Below, piece after piece: positions 29,549 to 37,347 of a DNA stretch of 64,000 nucleotides. This stretch comes from Thalassomonas actiniarum (GTDB lineage Bacteria > Pseudomonadota > Gammaproteobacteria > Enterobacterales > Alteromonadaceae), in contig NZ_CP059735.1 of NCBI RefSeq assembly GCF_000948975.2, positions 3,658,001 through 3,722,000 of the forward strand. Reading direction: 5' to 3'. Each line of letters opens with the position of its first letter. Position 1 is the stretch's first letter. The notes beneath the pieces were generated by a model that saw only the letters and a program-made list of their open reading frames with translations, had not been told where the DNA came from and made no database searches. Made by a program: the position numbers and the translations under genes.

Positions 29549-29845
29549 CTAGACATTAAGATATTGATTTAAAATAGGTTCATTTAAGCCAAGCTGCTTT
29601 ACGCTCGCCTGGACAGCAGAAGATTGGGATTGCCATATAAGCTGTTTATTCAATGATGATAATTGGGTAACGGTGGCGAGCAAAAACTGAATACCTAAGG
29701 TATCAATTCTGACAACGTCGCTGTCGTCAAGGGTGATGGCATCGTTATCTTCGATCAGCTCCAAGATATTGACTTTGCACTGCTCTAACTGAACTATGGT
29801 TAATTCAGCGGGTAACTTAAGTACGGCAACTGTAGACGCTTCCAT
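29549..29845 (-). CDS. STAS-domain protein at the head of the chemotaxis operon
   Basis: Small STAS domain of 98 aa (AITLDDSDVVRIDTLGIQFL). The residue at the usual phosphorylation loop is Thr (IDTLG) rather than the DSS of the other STAS protein in this block, so it resembles MlaB-type or non-switching STAS proteins more than SpoIIAA. It is the first gene of the minus-strand block and is separated from cheY by 51 bp. Such STAS genes often precede che2-like clusters; the partner is not known. Confidence 0.8.
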   Translation of the reverse strand: MEASTVAVLKLPAELTIVQLEQCKVNILELIEDNDAITLDDSDVVRIDTLGIQFLLATVTQLSSLNKQLIWQSQSSAVQASVKQLGLNEPILNQYLNV

Positions 29846-30098
29846 GCTAATATCTCAGTAGTATTTTGATTAACTGTTTTTAACTATATGTTAGATTTTA
29901 GGTAAATCAAGAAAATTACAGGGGAATTTATAGCATTAAAGCTATAATCACAGCCCCGTATACCTTAGCCTGCAAGCCAATTTACCTTGCCGGAAAACCG
30001 GCGCTCGGGCATTTAGTCGGATAATGCAAAGATAATTGATTGGCTATTGAAGACAGTTTCGTTAGAATTAAGGATTATTTTCTCTGCTCTGGTCATTT

Positions 30099-30689
30099 AT
30101 GCACGCTATTTTCGAATATTTGCCATTAGTTATTTTTTTCATTTTTTACAAAGTGTTTGATATCTATTGGGCAACAGCTTCACTTATCGCAACCTCTGCA
30201 CTGCAGATTTTATATTATTTTGTTAAAAAACAGCCGGTGCCCACCAGGAACTGGGTATTTTTTGGTTTAATTGCGGTTTTTGGCGGTTTAACCATCTTTT
30301 TGCACGATGATGCCTTTTTAAAATGGAAAGTGACCCTGATCAATGGTTTTTTTGCCCTGGCCTTGCTTGTCAGCCAATACGCTTTCAAAAAGAACCTGAT
30401 CAAACAGTTTCTCAGTGAAGCCCTGACCCTGCCTGAGCCCGTCTGGAATAAGCTCAATCTTGCCTGGGCGATGTTTTTTGCCCTGTGCGGCATACTCAAT
30501 ATTTATGTCGCCTTTAATTTTGAACAGGAAACCTGGGTAAACTTCAAGGTCTTCGGTTTAACCGGCCTCACCTTTGTTTTTGCTATTGGCTCCATTATCT
30601 CCCTTCATAAACACTTGCCCGAGGAAGGATTACCGGCCACGGAAGAAGCTCAAGACAAACAAAAGAACGTTGAGCTAACTAAAGACTAA
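30099..30689 (+). CDS. yciB: Inner-membrane septation protein A family (YciB/IspZ)
   Basis: Integral membrane protein of 196 aa with about five hydrophobic helices. The N-terminus [20 protein letters not shown] and the conserved ILNIYVA and WVNFKVFG segments are YciB signatures. In E. coli it supports cell-envelope integrity and interacts with division and elongation proteins. The C-terminal 25 residues are charged and cytoplasmic. The yciI gene follows within 18 bp, an association seen in many gammaproteobacteria. Confidence 0.94.
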   Translation: MHAIFEYLPLVIFFIFYKVFDIYWATASLIATSALQILYYFVKKQPVPTRNWVFFGLIAVFGGLTIFLHDDAFLKWKVTLINGFFALALLVSQYAFKKNLIKQFLSEALTLPEPVWNKLNLAWAMFFALCGILNIYVAFNFEQETWVNFKVFGLTGLTFVFAIGSIISLHKHLPEEGLPATEEAQDKQKNVELTKD

Positions 30690-30706
30690 TCGTAAACGGA
30701 AACCTT

Positions 30707-31009
30707 ATGTTTTATTTAATTTACAGTGAAGATGTCCCCAACAGTTTACCTCTGCGCTTAACGGTGCGGGAGCAACATCTAGCCAGGTTAAGCGCATTGC
30801 AGGATGAAGGCCGATTATTGGTTGCCGGCCCCTGCCCGGCTATTGACAGTGAAGATCCCGGCGAAGCCGGTTTTACCGGCTCTTTGATTATTGCCCGGTT
30901 TAATAGTCTGGCGGATGCCAAACAGTGGGCCGACAATGATCCTTATATCGCTGCCGGCGTATATCAAAAGGTCACCGTCAAACCCTATAAAAAAGTGCTG
31001 CCAGGCTGA
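30707..31009 (+). CDS. yciI: YciI family protein
   Basis: Small cytoplasmic alpha/beta protein of 100 aa with a ferredoxin-like dimeric fold. It starts [10 protein letters not shown] and has [21 protein letters not shown] and a C-terminal [19 protein letters not shown], all family features including the conserved His and Asp that form the putative active site. The biochemical function of YciI is not established. It is probably co-transcribed with yciB. Confidence 0.92.
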   Translation: MFYLIYSEDVPNSLPLRLTVREQHLARLSALQDEGRLLVAGPCPAIDSEDPGEAGFTGSLIIARFNSLADAKQWADNDPYIAAGVYQKVTVKPYKKVLPG

Positions 31010-31042
31010 TCAGTTACTTATATTGAATAATGTAGAAACGAC

Positions 31043-31444
31043 ATGAACAAAGCAATCACTACCTGTGCCGGCTTATTGCTGCTGACTCTGTTTTCAAACA
31101 GCGCAATGGCCGCAAAAACCCTGGCACAATGCGAAAAAGTAAAAAATGATGACAGCGAATACCTGCAATGCCTGGATATTGTTAAAGACTCGGTAGAGCG
31201 GGAATTACAAACTTGGATCAATAACCAGGTTTTTAAACTGGAAGAGCTGGCCCTGGTCACAGGACGCGAGTCGGCGCTGACCATGTTCAAACGCTCCCAA
31301 AGCAACTTTATCACCTTCCGGGAAAATAATTGCCGTTGGCAGTACCTGGCCTTATCGCCGGGCAAAAAAGCCGCACCGGCTTATAAAAAGTGTTTTATTG
31401 ATGTCAGTAAAACCCGGATCGCCGAGTTAAGCCGCTTCGATTAA
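31043..31444 (+). CDS. Secreted DUF1311/LprI-like protein
   Basis: A 133-aa protein with a cleavable signal peptide (MNKAITTCAGLLLLTLFSNS, cut probably after AMA). The mature part has four cysteines in two spaced pairs and the motif FRENNCRWQYLALSPG, similar to the helical LprI-like (DUF1311) domain found in some lysozyme-inhibitor proteins. It is likely periplasmic with disulfides. A terminator hairpin follows. The family match is by motif pattern only, so the function is uncertain. Confidence 0.7.
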   Translation: MNKAITTCAGLLLLTLFSNSAMAAKTLAQCEKVKNDDSEYLQCLDIVKDSVERELQTWINNQVFKLEELALVTGRESALTMFKRSQSNFITFRENNCRWQYLALSPGKKAAPAYKKCFIDVSKTRIAELSRFD

Positions 31445-31494
31445 TCACGTATATTCACCTGCCAGGTGAAACCACAGCGCCCTACTTCCAGATG

Positions 31495-31517
31495 AAAGCC
31501 CGTTTAGCGGGCTTTTT
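31495..31517 (+). terminator. Intrinsic terminator after the LprI-like gene
   Basis: AAAGCCCG/CGGGCTTT stem with a TTTAG loop followed by TTTTT, about 50 bases after the stop. It ends the yciB-yciI-LprI-like unit. Confidence 0.85.
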
Positions 31518-31600
31518 CTTTGCCCGCACTAATTAATCACCAATACAACCAGGCCAGCCATACTTCCAGCAAACAATAGAAGCTTTACTGCTTATGGTGT

Positions 31601-31810
31601 TATAGCAATTTTATTAACTATCTAACCATCTTCGGATGGTCTAAACCTCCAAGTCCTGCGTTGTTTTCAATCACAATAGCCTGCTATTGCTCAATCAAAC
31701 GCCTCGCCTGCATGGATGCAGGTGCTTAGCTTTAGTCTGGAACGATAAAGGGATTTCTTGAAAATTTATCCTCACCGAATTTTGGTCATTTACTTAATGC
31801 AATTGGTATT
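31601..31810. repeat. 210-bp noncoding element with imperfect terminal inverted repeats and three internal hairpins
   Basis: The ends 31601-31621 and 31790-31810 are inverted copies with 15 of 21 positions matching, and weaker complementarity continues inward. Between them are three compact hairpins: ACCATC-TTCG-GATGGT (31625-31640), CAATAG-CCTG-CTATTG (31674-31689) and CCTGCATGGATGCAGG (31707-31722). There is no credible ORF. This is the form of a non-autonomous (MITE-like) or REP-like intergenic repeat. A structured RNA is also possible. No clear target-site duplication was found. Confidence 0.5.
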
Positions 31811-31882
31811 AATCCAGCCAAAGGGATAATAACAGCTAAAGAATAAGGTCAATCAAAGGGAAAGCACACAGACAAAAGAAAG

Positions 31883-31910
31883 AAAAAAGCCCGCTAATGA
31901 GCGGGCTTTA
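31883..31910 (-). terminator. Intrinsic terminator of the tRNA-Ser operon
   Basis: Reading the minus strand, AAAGCCCGC/GCGGGCTTT with a short loop is followed by a run of T (A-run at 31882-31887 on the plus strand). It lies 6 bases after the last tRNA. Confidence 0.85.
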
Positions 31911-31915
31911 TAATG

Positions 31916-32006
31916 TGGCGGTGAGATAGAGATTTGAACTCTAGAAGGGCTACAAACCCTTGCCGGTTTTCAAGACCGGTGCTTTCGACCACTCAGCCAT
32001 CTCACC
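31916..32006 (-). tRNA. tRNA-Ser(TGA), copy 4 in transcription order
   Basis: 91-nt class II tRNA with encoded CCA. Anticodon TGA in CTTGAAA, long variable arm (GCAAGGGTTTGTAGCCCTTC) and T-loop TTCAAAT. Acceptor GGTGAGA pairs with TCTCACC. Identical to the two neighbouring copies upstream. Confidence 0.97.
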
Positions 32007-32308
32007 ATTGAACGTTTAAAGATGCTCCAATAAGAGCATCTATACAAGAAAAACTGATTCCGGCTTTCCTTGTTGCTTATGCTCGTCATAAAGACTAACA
32101 CAAGACTTAATGTGGCGGTGAGATAGAGATTTGAACTCTAGAAGGGCTACAAACCCTTGCCGGTTTTCAAGACCGGTGCTTTCGACCACTCAGCCATCTC
32201 ACCATTGAACGTTTAAAGATGCTCCAATAAGAGCATCTATACAAGAAAACTTATTCCAGTTTTCCTTGCTGCTTATATTCGTCATAAAGACTAACACAAG
32301 ACTTAATG
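32007..32308. repeat. Duplicated tRNA spacers with a conserved stem-loop
   Basis: The spacers at 32007-32112 and 32204-32308 are nearly identical. Each has a perfect 8-bp hairpin AGATGCTC-CAATAA-GAGCATCT (32020-32041 and 32217-32238). Together with the tRNAs they form a tandem duplication with a 196-197 bp period. The hairpin may be an RNA-processing site. Confidence 0.85.
32113..32203 (-). tRNA. tRNA-Ser(TGA), copy 3 in transcription order
   Basis: Identical in sequence to the copies at 31916 and 32309, with anticodon TGA and encoded CCA. The spacer before it is nearly identical to the spacer after it, so tRNA and spacer were duplicated together as a unit of about 197 bp. Confidence 0.97.
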
Positions 32309-32399
32309 TGGCGGTGAGATAGAGATTTGAACTCTAGAAGGGCTACAAACCCTTGCCGGTTTTCAAGACCGGTGCTTTCGACCACTCAGCCATCTCACC
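32309..32399 (-). tRNA. tRNA-Ser(TGA), copy 2 in transcription order
   Basis: Same 91-nt sequence as copies 3 and 4, anticodon TGA. Its upstream spacer (32400-32463) differs from the duplicated spacers, which marks the edge of the tandem duplication. Confidence 0.97.
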
Positions 32400-32463
32400 A
32401 TAAACTGTTGCTTATCAAAAAAATAAGCGGTTTGCAGATAAAAAACACCTACAAACTAAAAAA

Positions 32464-32554
32464 TGGCGGAGAGATAGGGATTTGAACCCTAGAAGGGCTA
32501 CAAACCCTTGCCGGTTTTCAAGACCGGTGCTTTCGACCACTCAGCCATCTCTCC
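32464..32554 (-). tRNA. tRNA-Ser(TGA), copy 1 in transcription order, variant stems
   Basis: First gene of the operon. It has the same anticodon TGA and long arm but differs by paired changes: acceptor GGAGAGA/TCTCTCC instead of GGTGAGA/TCTCACC (3:70 pair flipped from T-A to A-T), and T-stem TAGGG/CCCTA instead of TAGAG/CTCTA. Both changes keep base pairing, so the gene is expected to be functional. Confidence 0.97.
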
Positions 32555-32592
32555 GTATGTCTGCAAGCAATGCTTGCCTGAAGACGGAGCGA

Positions 32593-32621
32593 ATATTAAA
32601 GTGTCATAAAAGGCTTGTAAA
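32593..32621 (-). promoter_or_regulatory. Strong sigma-70-type promoter of the tRNA-Ser operon
   Basis: On the minus strand, TTTACA and TAATAT are separated by exactly 17 bases. They are followed by a GC-containing discriminator (TCGCTCC) of the kind found in stringently controlled stable-RNA promoters and preceded by an AT-rich UP-like stretch. Transcription would start about 30 bases before the first tRNA. Confidence 0.8.
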
Positions 32622-32708
32622 GTATTAATTTAACAAAGCTGTTCATTTGCTAAATAATTAATCATTTTGCATGGATTTAACCCAAGTTCATCCGTTAAAG
32701 GAGAAAAA

Positions 32709-33299
32709 ATGTCCGCTCCCCAGCTTTGTCGTTGCCCCTGGTTAGACACAAGTAAGCCCGACTATGTTCAATATCATGATGAAGAATGGGGGGTACCTGT
32801 TTATGATGATAATAAATTATTCGAGTACCTGACCCTGGAAAGCGCCCAGGCGGGACTGAGCTGGTACAGTATTTTAAAAAGGCGCCAGGGTTATCGCCAG
32901 GCATTTGCCGACTTTAATGTCAAAGCGGTGGCCAAATTCAGCCAGCAGCAAATAGAGGCGCTGATGCAAAATGACAAGATCATCAGAAACAAACTAAAAA
33001 TTCAGGCAGCGGTGAATAATGCGCAAAGATTTCTTGAGATCCAGCAAGCATTCGGCAGTTTCAGCAACTATATGTGGCAATTTGTCGACCATAAGCCCAA
33101 GGTAAACCAGTTCAAGGCATTATCCGACTACCCCGCCACCTCGCCAGAGTCCGATGCCTTTAGTAAAGATTTAAAAAAACGCGGCTTTAAATTTATCGGC
33201 TCGACCACCTGTTATGCCCATATGCAGGCCTGCGGCATGGTCAATGATCACAGTATGGATTGTTTTCGGCGAAAGCAGATCTTGGAGGATATAAACTAA
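32709..33299 (+). CDS. tag: DNA-3-methyladenine glycosylase I
   Basis: Constitutive base-excision glycosylase that removes 3-methyladenine. About 196 aa. RCPWLDTSKPDYVQYHDEEW at the N-terminus, the substrate-pocket segment LFEYLTLESAQAGLSW with the conserved Glu, and HMQACGMVNDH near the C-terminus match Tag. An N-terminal Cys, the His of YHDEEWG and the C-terminal His and Cys are the zinc ligands. The ATG at 32709 has AAAGGAG 5-6 bases before it; an upstream in-frame ATG at 32667 lacks a site. Confidence 0.95.
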   Translation: MSAPQLCRCPWLDTSKPDYVQYHDEEWGVPVYDDNKLFEYLTLESAQAGLSWYSILKRRQGYRQAFADFNVKAVAKFSQQQIEALMQNDKIIRNKLKIQAAVNNAQRFLEIQQAFGSFSNYMWQFVDHKPKVNQFKALSDYPATSPESDAFSKDLKKRGFKFIGSTTCYAHMQACGMVNDHSMDCFRRKQILEDIN

Positions 33300-33484
33300 A
33301 CGATTGATAGTTAACAACAAAACAAGGAATAGCAATTCCATTATCTTCGTGCCATAATATGTCACAAGGCTTTAGAGAGAGCTAACAAGCTGGTGTTGAA
33401 TAGTTAAATATCTACAATGTAGACTTGAACTTCACCAAACAGCCCTTATCTAAAAACTATAACTGAGTTCTTAAAGGAAAGTTT

Positions 33485-34150
33485 ATGCAATCAAATATGA
33501 GTTTAAATGCGGCAAGTCAAAGCTCAGCACTGGAAATTAATAAGGTATTACGTAATACCTATATGCTGCTGTCGATGACATTGGCCTTCAGTGCGGTCAC
33601 CGCTGGTATTTCAATGGCAATGGGATTATCTCATATTGCCGCCCTGGTGATGACCTTAGTGGCTTTTGGTTTATTGTTTGTCGTTCATAAACAGGCGGAT
33701 AAAGCCAACGGAATTTTCTGGATCTTTGCTTTCACCGGTTTGATGGGCGCTTCTTTAGGGCCGATGCTTAATATGTATGCAGCCATGCCTAACGGCGGCT
33801 CGTTAATCATGCAGGCTCTTGGCGGTACAGCGTTAATTTTCTTCTCGCTGTCGGCTTATGCCCTGACCACTAAAAAAGACTTCTCTTTTATGGGTGGTTT
33901 TTTAATGGTGGGTCTGATCGTGGCCATCATTGCCAGCATCGCCAACATCTTTTTCGCTATCCCGGCATTGTCTCTGGCAATCAGCTCAGCGATTATCCTG
34001 ATCATGTCAGGTTTGATCTTGTTTGATACCAGTCGTATCATTCACGGCGGCGAGCGCAACTACATCCGCGCAACCGTATCACTTTACCTGAATATTTATA
34101 ATATCTTCACTAGCTTGCTGCACCTGTTAGGCGCCCTGAACGACGACTAA
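33485..34150 (+). CDS. Bax inhibitor-1/YccA family membrane protein
   Basis: Polytopic membrane protein of 221 aa with about seven hydrophobic helices (such as MLLSMTLAFSAVTAGISMAM and IFWIFAFTGLMGASLG). The late acidic motif LFDTSRIIHGG and the final YLNIYNIFTSLLHLLGAL are BI-1/YccA signatures. E. coli YccA modulates the FtsH protease; other members act as calcium-leak channels. A good Shine-Dalgarno (AAAGGAAAG) precedes the ATG. It is monocistronic with a strong terminator. Confidence 0.93.
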   Translation: MQSNMSLNAASQSSALEINKVLRNTYMLLSMTLAFSAVTAGISMAMGLSHIAALVMTLVAFGLLFVVHKQADKANGIFWIFAFTGLMGASLGPMLNMYAAMPNGGSLIMQALGGTALIFFSLSAYALTTKKDFSFMGGFLMVGLIVAIIASIANIFFAIPALSLAISSAIILIMSGLILFDTSRIIHGGERNYIRATVSLYLNIYNIFTSLLHLLGALNDD

Positions 34151-34180
34151 TAAGCCAGTTTAGCATTACAAACAAATTGA

Positions 34181-34206
34181 AAGCCCCGCCAGTCGGGGCT
34201 TTTTTA
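34181..34206 (+). terminator. Intrinsic terminator after the BI-1/YccA gene
   Basis: AGCCCCG-CCAGT-CGGGGCT stem-loop followed by TTTTT, about 30 bases after the stop codon. Confidence 0.92.
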
Positions 34207-34469
34207 TGTTCAGGGAGAAAAGTATTTTGCGGTAAAAGCAAGTCATAAAGTAAAGAAGTTTAGGTTCAGCAGTCTTTTGCTCCCACCTAAAACAAAGAAC
34301 ATCATCAAGGTATTCCTGCCCGCAAAAGAGTTAACTTAGTTATACAGAAACGTTTCATTTTTAAGTACAATAACGTCAATTGAAAACACAGCCCCATCAC
34401 GCAACATCCGCCTCAACATGATCAGGCGTTAATACCCGGTTGGGGAAGTATCTTTATAAGTGAATTTTT

Positions 34470-34838
34470 GTGGGACAAAAACTTGCGGTTGTGATCACAA
34501 CCCCCCCTTACAGTAACCTGACGGTAACGGCGCTGGATTATGTTGAAAGCGCCCTTAAAGCCGGTATCGAGCTTATCGGTATCTTTTTTTATCAGGACGG
34601 CGTTTTACACGCAGATGCCAACCTCAGTGTCGCCAGCGATGAATTTCAGGCGGTAGATAAGTGGCAGCAATTGCATCAGCAATACCAGCTGCCTCTTCAC
34701 CTGTGCATTACTGCCGCAGAAAAACGCGGCCTGCGCGACGATATCACGCCAACAAATATCAATCCGCTGTTTACGGTTTCCGGACTCGGCGAACTGGTTG
34801 AACTGACAGATAAAGCAGACCGGGTGATACAGCTATGA
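34470..34838 (+). CDS. tusD: Sulfurtransferase complex subunit TusD
   Basis: DsrE-family subunit of the TusBCD sulfur relay for 2-thiouridine in tRNA. 122 aa. LKAGIELIGIFFYQDGVLHA and SDEFQAVDKWQQL are family motifs, and the active Cys79 lies in LHLCITAAEKRGL. The start is a GTG with a weak ribosome-binding site. The stop overlaps the tusC ATG (ATGA). About 260 bp of non-coding DNA precedes it and should hold the tusDCBE promoter. Confidence 0.95.
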   Translation: MGQKLAVVITTPPYSNLTVTALDYVESALKAGIELIGIFFYQDGVLHADANLSVASDEFQAVDKWQQLHQQYQLPLHLCITAAEKRGLRDDITPTNINPLFTVSGLGELVELTDKADRVIQL

Positions 34839-35206
34839 CAGATAAACAGAATAAAACGGTCGCCATTATCAACTCACAGGCGCCGTTTTCATCTCCCGCA
34901 GGTAAGGATGCTCTGGATACAGCCTTGATTTTTGGCTCTTATGAGCAGAACATCGCCCTCTTCTTTATGGGAGATGGCGTCTATCAGCTTACCGACAGAC
35001 AAAACCCGGAATTAATCAGCCAGAAAAATTACCTGAAAACCTTTTCGGCTTTTGAGTTTTACGATATCGAACAGGTATATGTCTGCGCGCAATCCCTCAA
35101 AGACAGGGGATTAATCGGCCAGTTCCATATTGAAAACACCACAGTACTTGAACCGGCGCAGTTTGCACAAACCCTGGCCGGTTTTCAGGTCATCTTCAGA
35201 TTTTAA
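34835..35206 (+). CDS. tusC: Sulfurtransferase complex subunit TusC
   Basis: DsrF-like subunit of TusBCD, 123 aa. SPAGKDALDTALIFGSYEQN and IALFFMGDGVYQL match the family; the relay is completed by TusD and TusE. A Cys occurs in VCAQSLKDRGL at the equivalent loop. It overlaps tusD by 4 bases and is followed by tusB after 13 bp. Confidence 0.94.
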   Translation: MTDKQNKTVAIINSQAPFSSPAGKDALDTALIFGSYEQNIALFFMGDGVYQLTDRQNPELISQKNYLKTFSAFEFYDIEQVYVCAQSLKDRGLIGQFHIENTTVLEPAQFAQTLAGFQVIFRF

Positions 35207-35219
35207 CCGGGAGCTTATT

Positions 35220-35513
35220 ATGTCCATTTTACATCTGGTGCGCAGCTCACAATTTAAAAGCTCAGACTTTTTACAATGTATCGGGGTGTTAACACCGGGT
35301 GATCACCTGGTATTACTCGATGATGCCTGCTATAACCTGCACCATCCCCTGCTGATAACAGCGCAAGAAAAATTATTCCCCCAAAAAATAGCAGTAGTGA
35401 CCTGCCATGCACAGGCCAGGGCTGTCACCTTACCCGAAACCATAACAGGTATTTCCATGACAGAACTTGTACACCTTACCTTTAACAACAACAGTGTGGT
35501 GACCTGGCAATGA
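35220..35513 (+). CDS. tusB: Sulfurtransferase complex subunit TusB
   Basis: DsrH-like subunit, about 97 aa from the ATG at 35220 ([10 protein letters not shown]), the conserved family start preceded by GGGAG. The frame is open farther upstream, but that part overlaps tusC and is not conserved. Motifs are [15 protein letters not shown] and VTCHAQARA. The stop overlaps the tusE ATG by 4 bases. Confidence 0.93.
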   Translation: MSILHLVRSSQFKSSDFLQCIGVLTPGDHLVLLDDACYNLHHPLLITAQEKLFPQKIAVVTCHAQARAVTLPETITGISMTELVHLTFNNNSVVTWQ

Positions 35514-35842
35514 GCATAATTTTTGAAGATAAAACCATCAATACAGACGAACAGGGCTATTTGCTGGCGCACCAGGACTGGAGCGAAGCCCTGGCACCGG
35601 TACTTGCCGAACAGGACGGCTTGGAACTCACCCCGGCCCACTGGGAAGTAATCCGTTTCGTACGCGAATTCTATTTAAAATACAATACTTCCCCGGCCAT
35701 TCGCGCCCTGACCAAAGCAATGAAAGAACAATTCGGAGAAGAGAAAGCCAACAGCCGCTATTTATACCGGTTATTTCCCGAAGGACCGGCAAAGCAGGCT
35801 ACCAAATATGCCGGTTTACCTAAACCGGCACGTTGTATTTAG
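35510..35842 (+). CDS. tusE: Sulfur relay protein TusE
   Basis: TusE/DsvC family, 110 aa. It accepts persulfide sulfur from TusD and passes it to MnmA. The core [20 protein letters not shown] and the C-terminal GLPKPARCI with penultimate Cys109 are diagnostic, the Cys being the acceptor. It ends the tusDCBE operon and is followed by a bidirectional terminator. Confidence 0.96.
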   Translation: MSIIFEDKTINTDEQGYLLAHQDWSEALAPVLAEQDGLELTPAHWEVIRFVREFYLKYNTSPAIRALTKAMKEQFGEEKANSRYLYRLFPEGPAKQATKYAGLPKPARCI

Positions 35843-35873
35843 TCGCTTTAAAAAGGACGGCAATAAAAAGAAC

Positions 35874-35911
35874 AAAAAAAGGCGCCTGAGCCAAACTCAG
35901 GCGCCTTGTTA
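35874..35911. terminator. Bidirectional terminator between tusE and the AraC-type gene
   Basis: GGCGCCTGAG-CCAAA-CTCAGGCGCC, a 10-bp GC-rich stem. It is flanked by a run of seven A on the left (T-run for the minus strand) and TTGTT on the right. It is strong for the minus-strand gene and weaker for tusE. Confidence 0.9.
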
Positions 35912-35922
35912 CTGAACTGAGT

Positions 35923-36882
35923 TTATGCGCTTTTCACCATTTGGCTGGAGAAAGTCGAGCGGTATTCCGTCGGTGAAATCCCCATATTGTTGCGGAAATT
36001 GTTACGGAAATTCACCGCACTGCCAAAACCGGATACCCCGGCAATTTCTTCAATACAAAGTTCGCCGCCTTCAAGATAACTGATCGCCAAAGACAAACGT
36101 TTTGCCGTGAGCCATTCCTTCGGACTTTGGTTAAAAGAAGCGCGGAACTGGCGATCAAAACTTCTCCTGGACATAAAAGCCTTATTGGCCAGCTGATCCA
36201 GGCTATCGATTTTACTTAAGTTTTTCTCCGCCCATTCCATCGCCAGCAATAACCTTTTAATGCCCTTGGCATTGGAGGACTTAGTTAATTTCGGCGGGTT
36301 TTTCAGCTGGATAGCCGGCACAGATAATATTTTAGCCACCTTAGTCGCCGTGACCTGGTCAAAGTCCAGGCTGATCAAATGGATCCCTAGTTTTAACGCC
36401 GCTACCGACGAAGGCGCACAATAAATATTGTCCTCGCCGCTAAATAACATCTCGGCATTGAAGTTTACCGCCGGATACTGCTCCAGCTGCTCGTCGATAT
36501 AACGGGGATCGGTAGCAACGGTTTTCCCGTCCAACAACCCTGTCTTCGCCAACAGGTCTATAGCGGTGCCAAAAGCGATCAACCTTTTCCCGCTTTGATA
36601 CAAATCTACGATCAATTCCAGTAAAGGCTGCTCTTCAACGCATAACGGCAGGATAGCATCGGAAATCAACACAGAGTCGCGTTCAAACAAACGCTGCTTG
36701 GCGCCGGAGTTGCTGATGCAGGAGGTCCACAATTGCACGTCAGAATCATACCAATTGGCGACATTCGCGATATTATTGGTAAAGAGCTCGTGGGCGCACC
36801 CGAGACTAAACGAAGGTTTTTCGTTATAAGAAAGGAAAGTAATGCTGGGTCTGCGGCTAGTGTACGGATCAAAATTAGACAT
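35923..36882 (-). CDS. AraC-family transcriptional regulator (GlxA-like)
   Basis: 319 aa. Residues 1-200 resemble the DJ-1/PfpI-like (class I glutamine amidotransferase-like) domain seen in GlxA-type regulators, without a visible catalytic Cys-His pair. The AraC DNA-binding domain at about 215-315 has two HTH motifs (LDQLANKAFMSRRSFDRQFR and IEEIAGVSGFGSAVNFRNNF) and FNQSPKEWL. It is single-gene, with 465 bp of non-coding DNA upstream. The ligand and target genes cannot be inferred. Confidence 0.9.
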   Translation of the reverse strand: MSNFDPYTSRRPSITFLSYNEKPSFSLGCAHELFTNNIANVANWYDSDVQLWTSCISNSGAKQRLFERDSVLISDAILPLCVEEQPLLELIVDLYQSGKRLIAFGTAIDLLAKTGLLDGKTVATDPRYIDEQLEQYPAVNFNAEMLFSGEDNIYCAPSSVAALKLGIHLISLDFDQVTATKVAKILSVPAIQLKNPPKLTKSSNAKGIKRLLLAMEWAEKNLSKIDSLDQLANKAFMSRRSFDRQFRASFNQSPKEWLTAKRLSLAISYLEGGELCIEEIAGVSGFGSAVNFRNNFRNNMGISPTEYRSTFSSQMVKSA

Positions 36883-37347
36883 TAAAACTCCCTTTTAATA
36901 CATAAGGCTACATCCATTTGTAACCAATTTTCCATCAAGATAAAACAACGAACAAAGCTGCATCATTGTCTTATTTCTACATACGCTGCTCAACAACTTG
37001 GTTAAGTAAATAAAGCGGTTAAAGATCCCTTCTTCAACGGCTCAATAATAACACTGCAGTAACAGATATACTACTAAGCTATCACGGTTAAGAGGCATTT
37101 TAAAGACAGGTGCATACTCTGGCTGAAAACCGTTTATGGCTTATTATTAACTTTATCGTAAATAAAAAGCAACAATAACAGTAAAGTTCACGCCACATTT
37201 ATCCCGACATTAACGACAGCGGCGCCGAGACTCACTGATTGCTTTTACAGGGTAAGGAAAATAACGGCAGCTTTGCCGCGATTCAAAATGATATCAGGGC
37301 AGAGGAAATACCCTGTCTGCCCGTTAATTTTTACAATATGGCGGAAA
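36883..37347. other. 465-bp intergenic region without a recognised gene
   Basis: No credible ORF, RNA gene or repeat is seen. It should contain the promoter of the AraC-type gene. A weak stem (GGGCAG/CTGCCC, about 37297-37322) could be a terminator remnant for the small minus-strand gene that ends at 37348. Confidence 0.5.

Noticed and set aside
29846-30098. Sigma-28 flagellar promoter before the che operon
   Set aside because: No TAAA-N15-GCCGATAA-like sequence was recognised on the minus strand of this intergenic region.
31601-31810. CRISPR or phage attachment site near the tRNA cluster
   Set aside because: There is no array of direct repeats with spacers, no integrase gene nearby, and the tRNA 3' ends are not duplicated outside the tRNA genes.
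36883-37347. Hidden gene or small RNA in the 465-bp gap
   Set aside because: No convincing start, coding bias, promoter-terminator pair or conserved structure could be seen.
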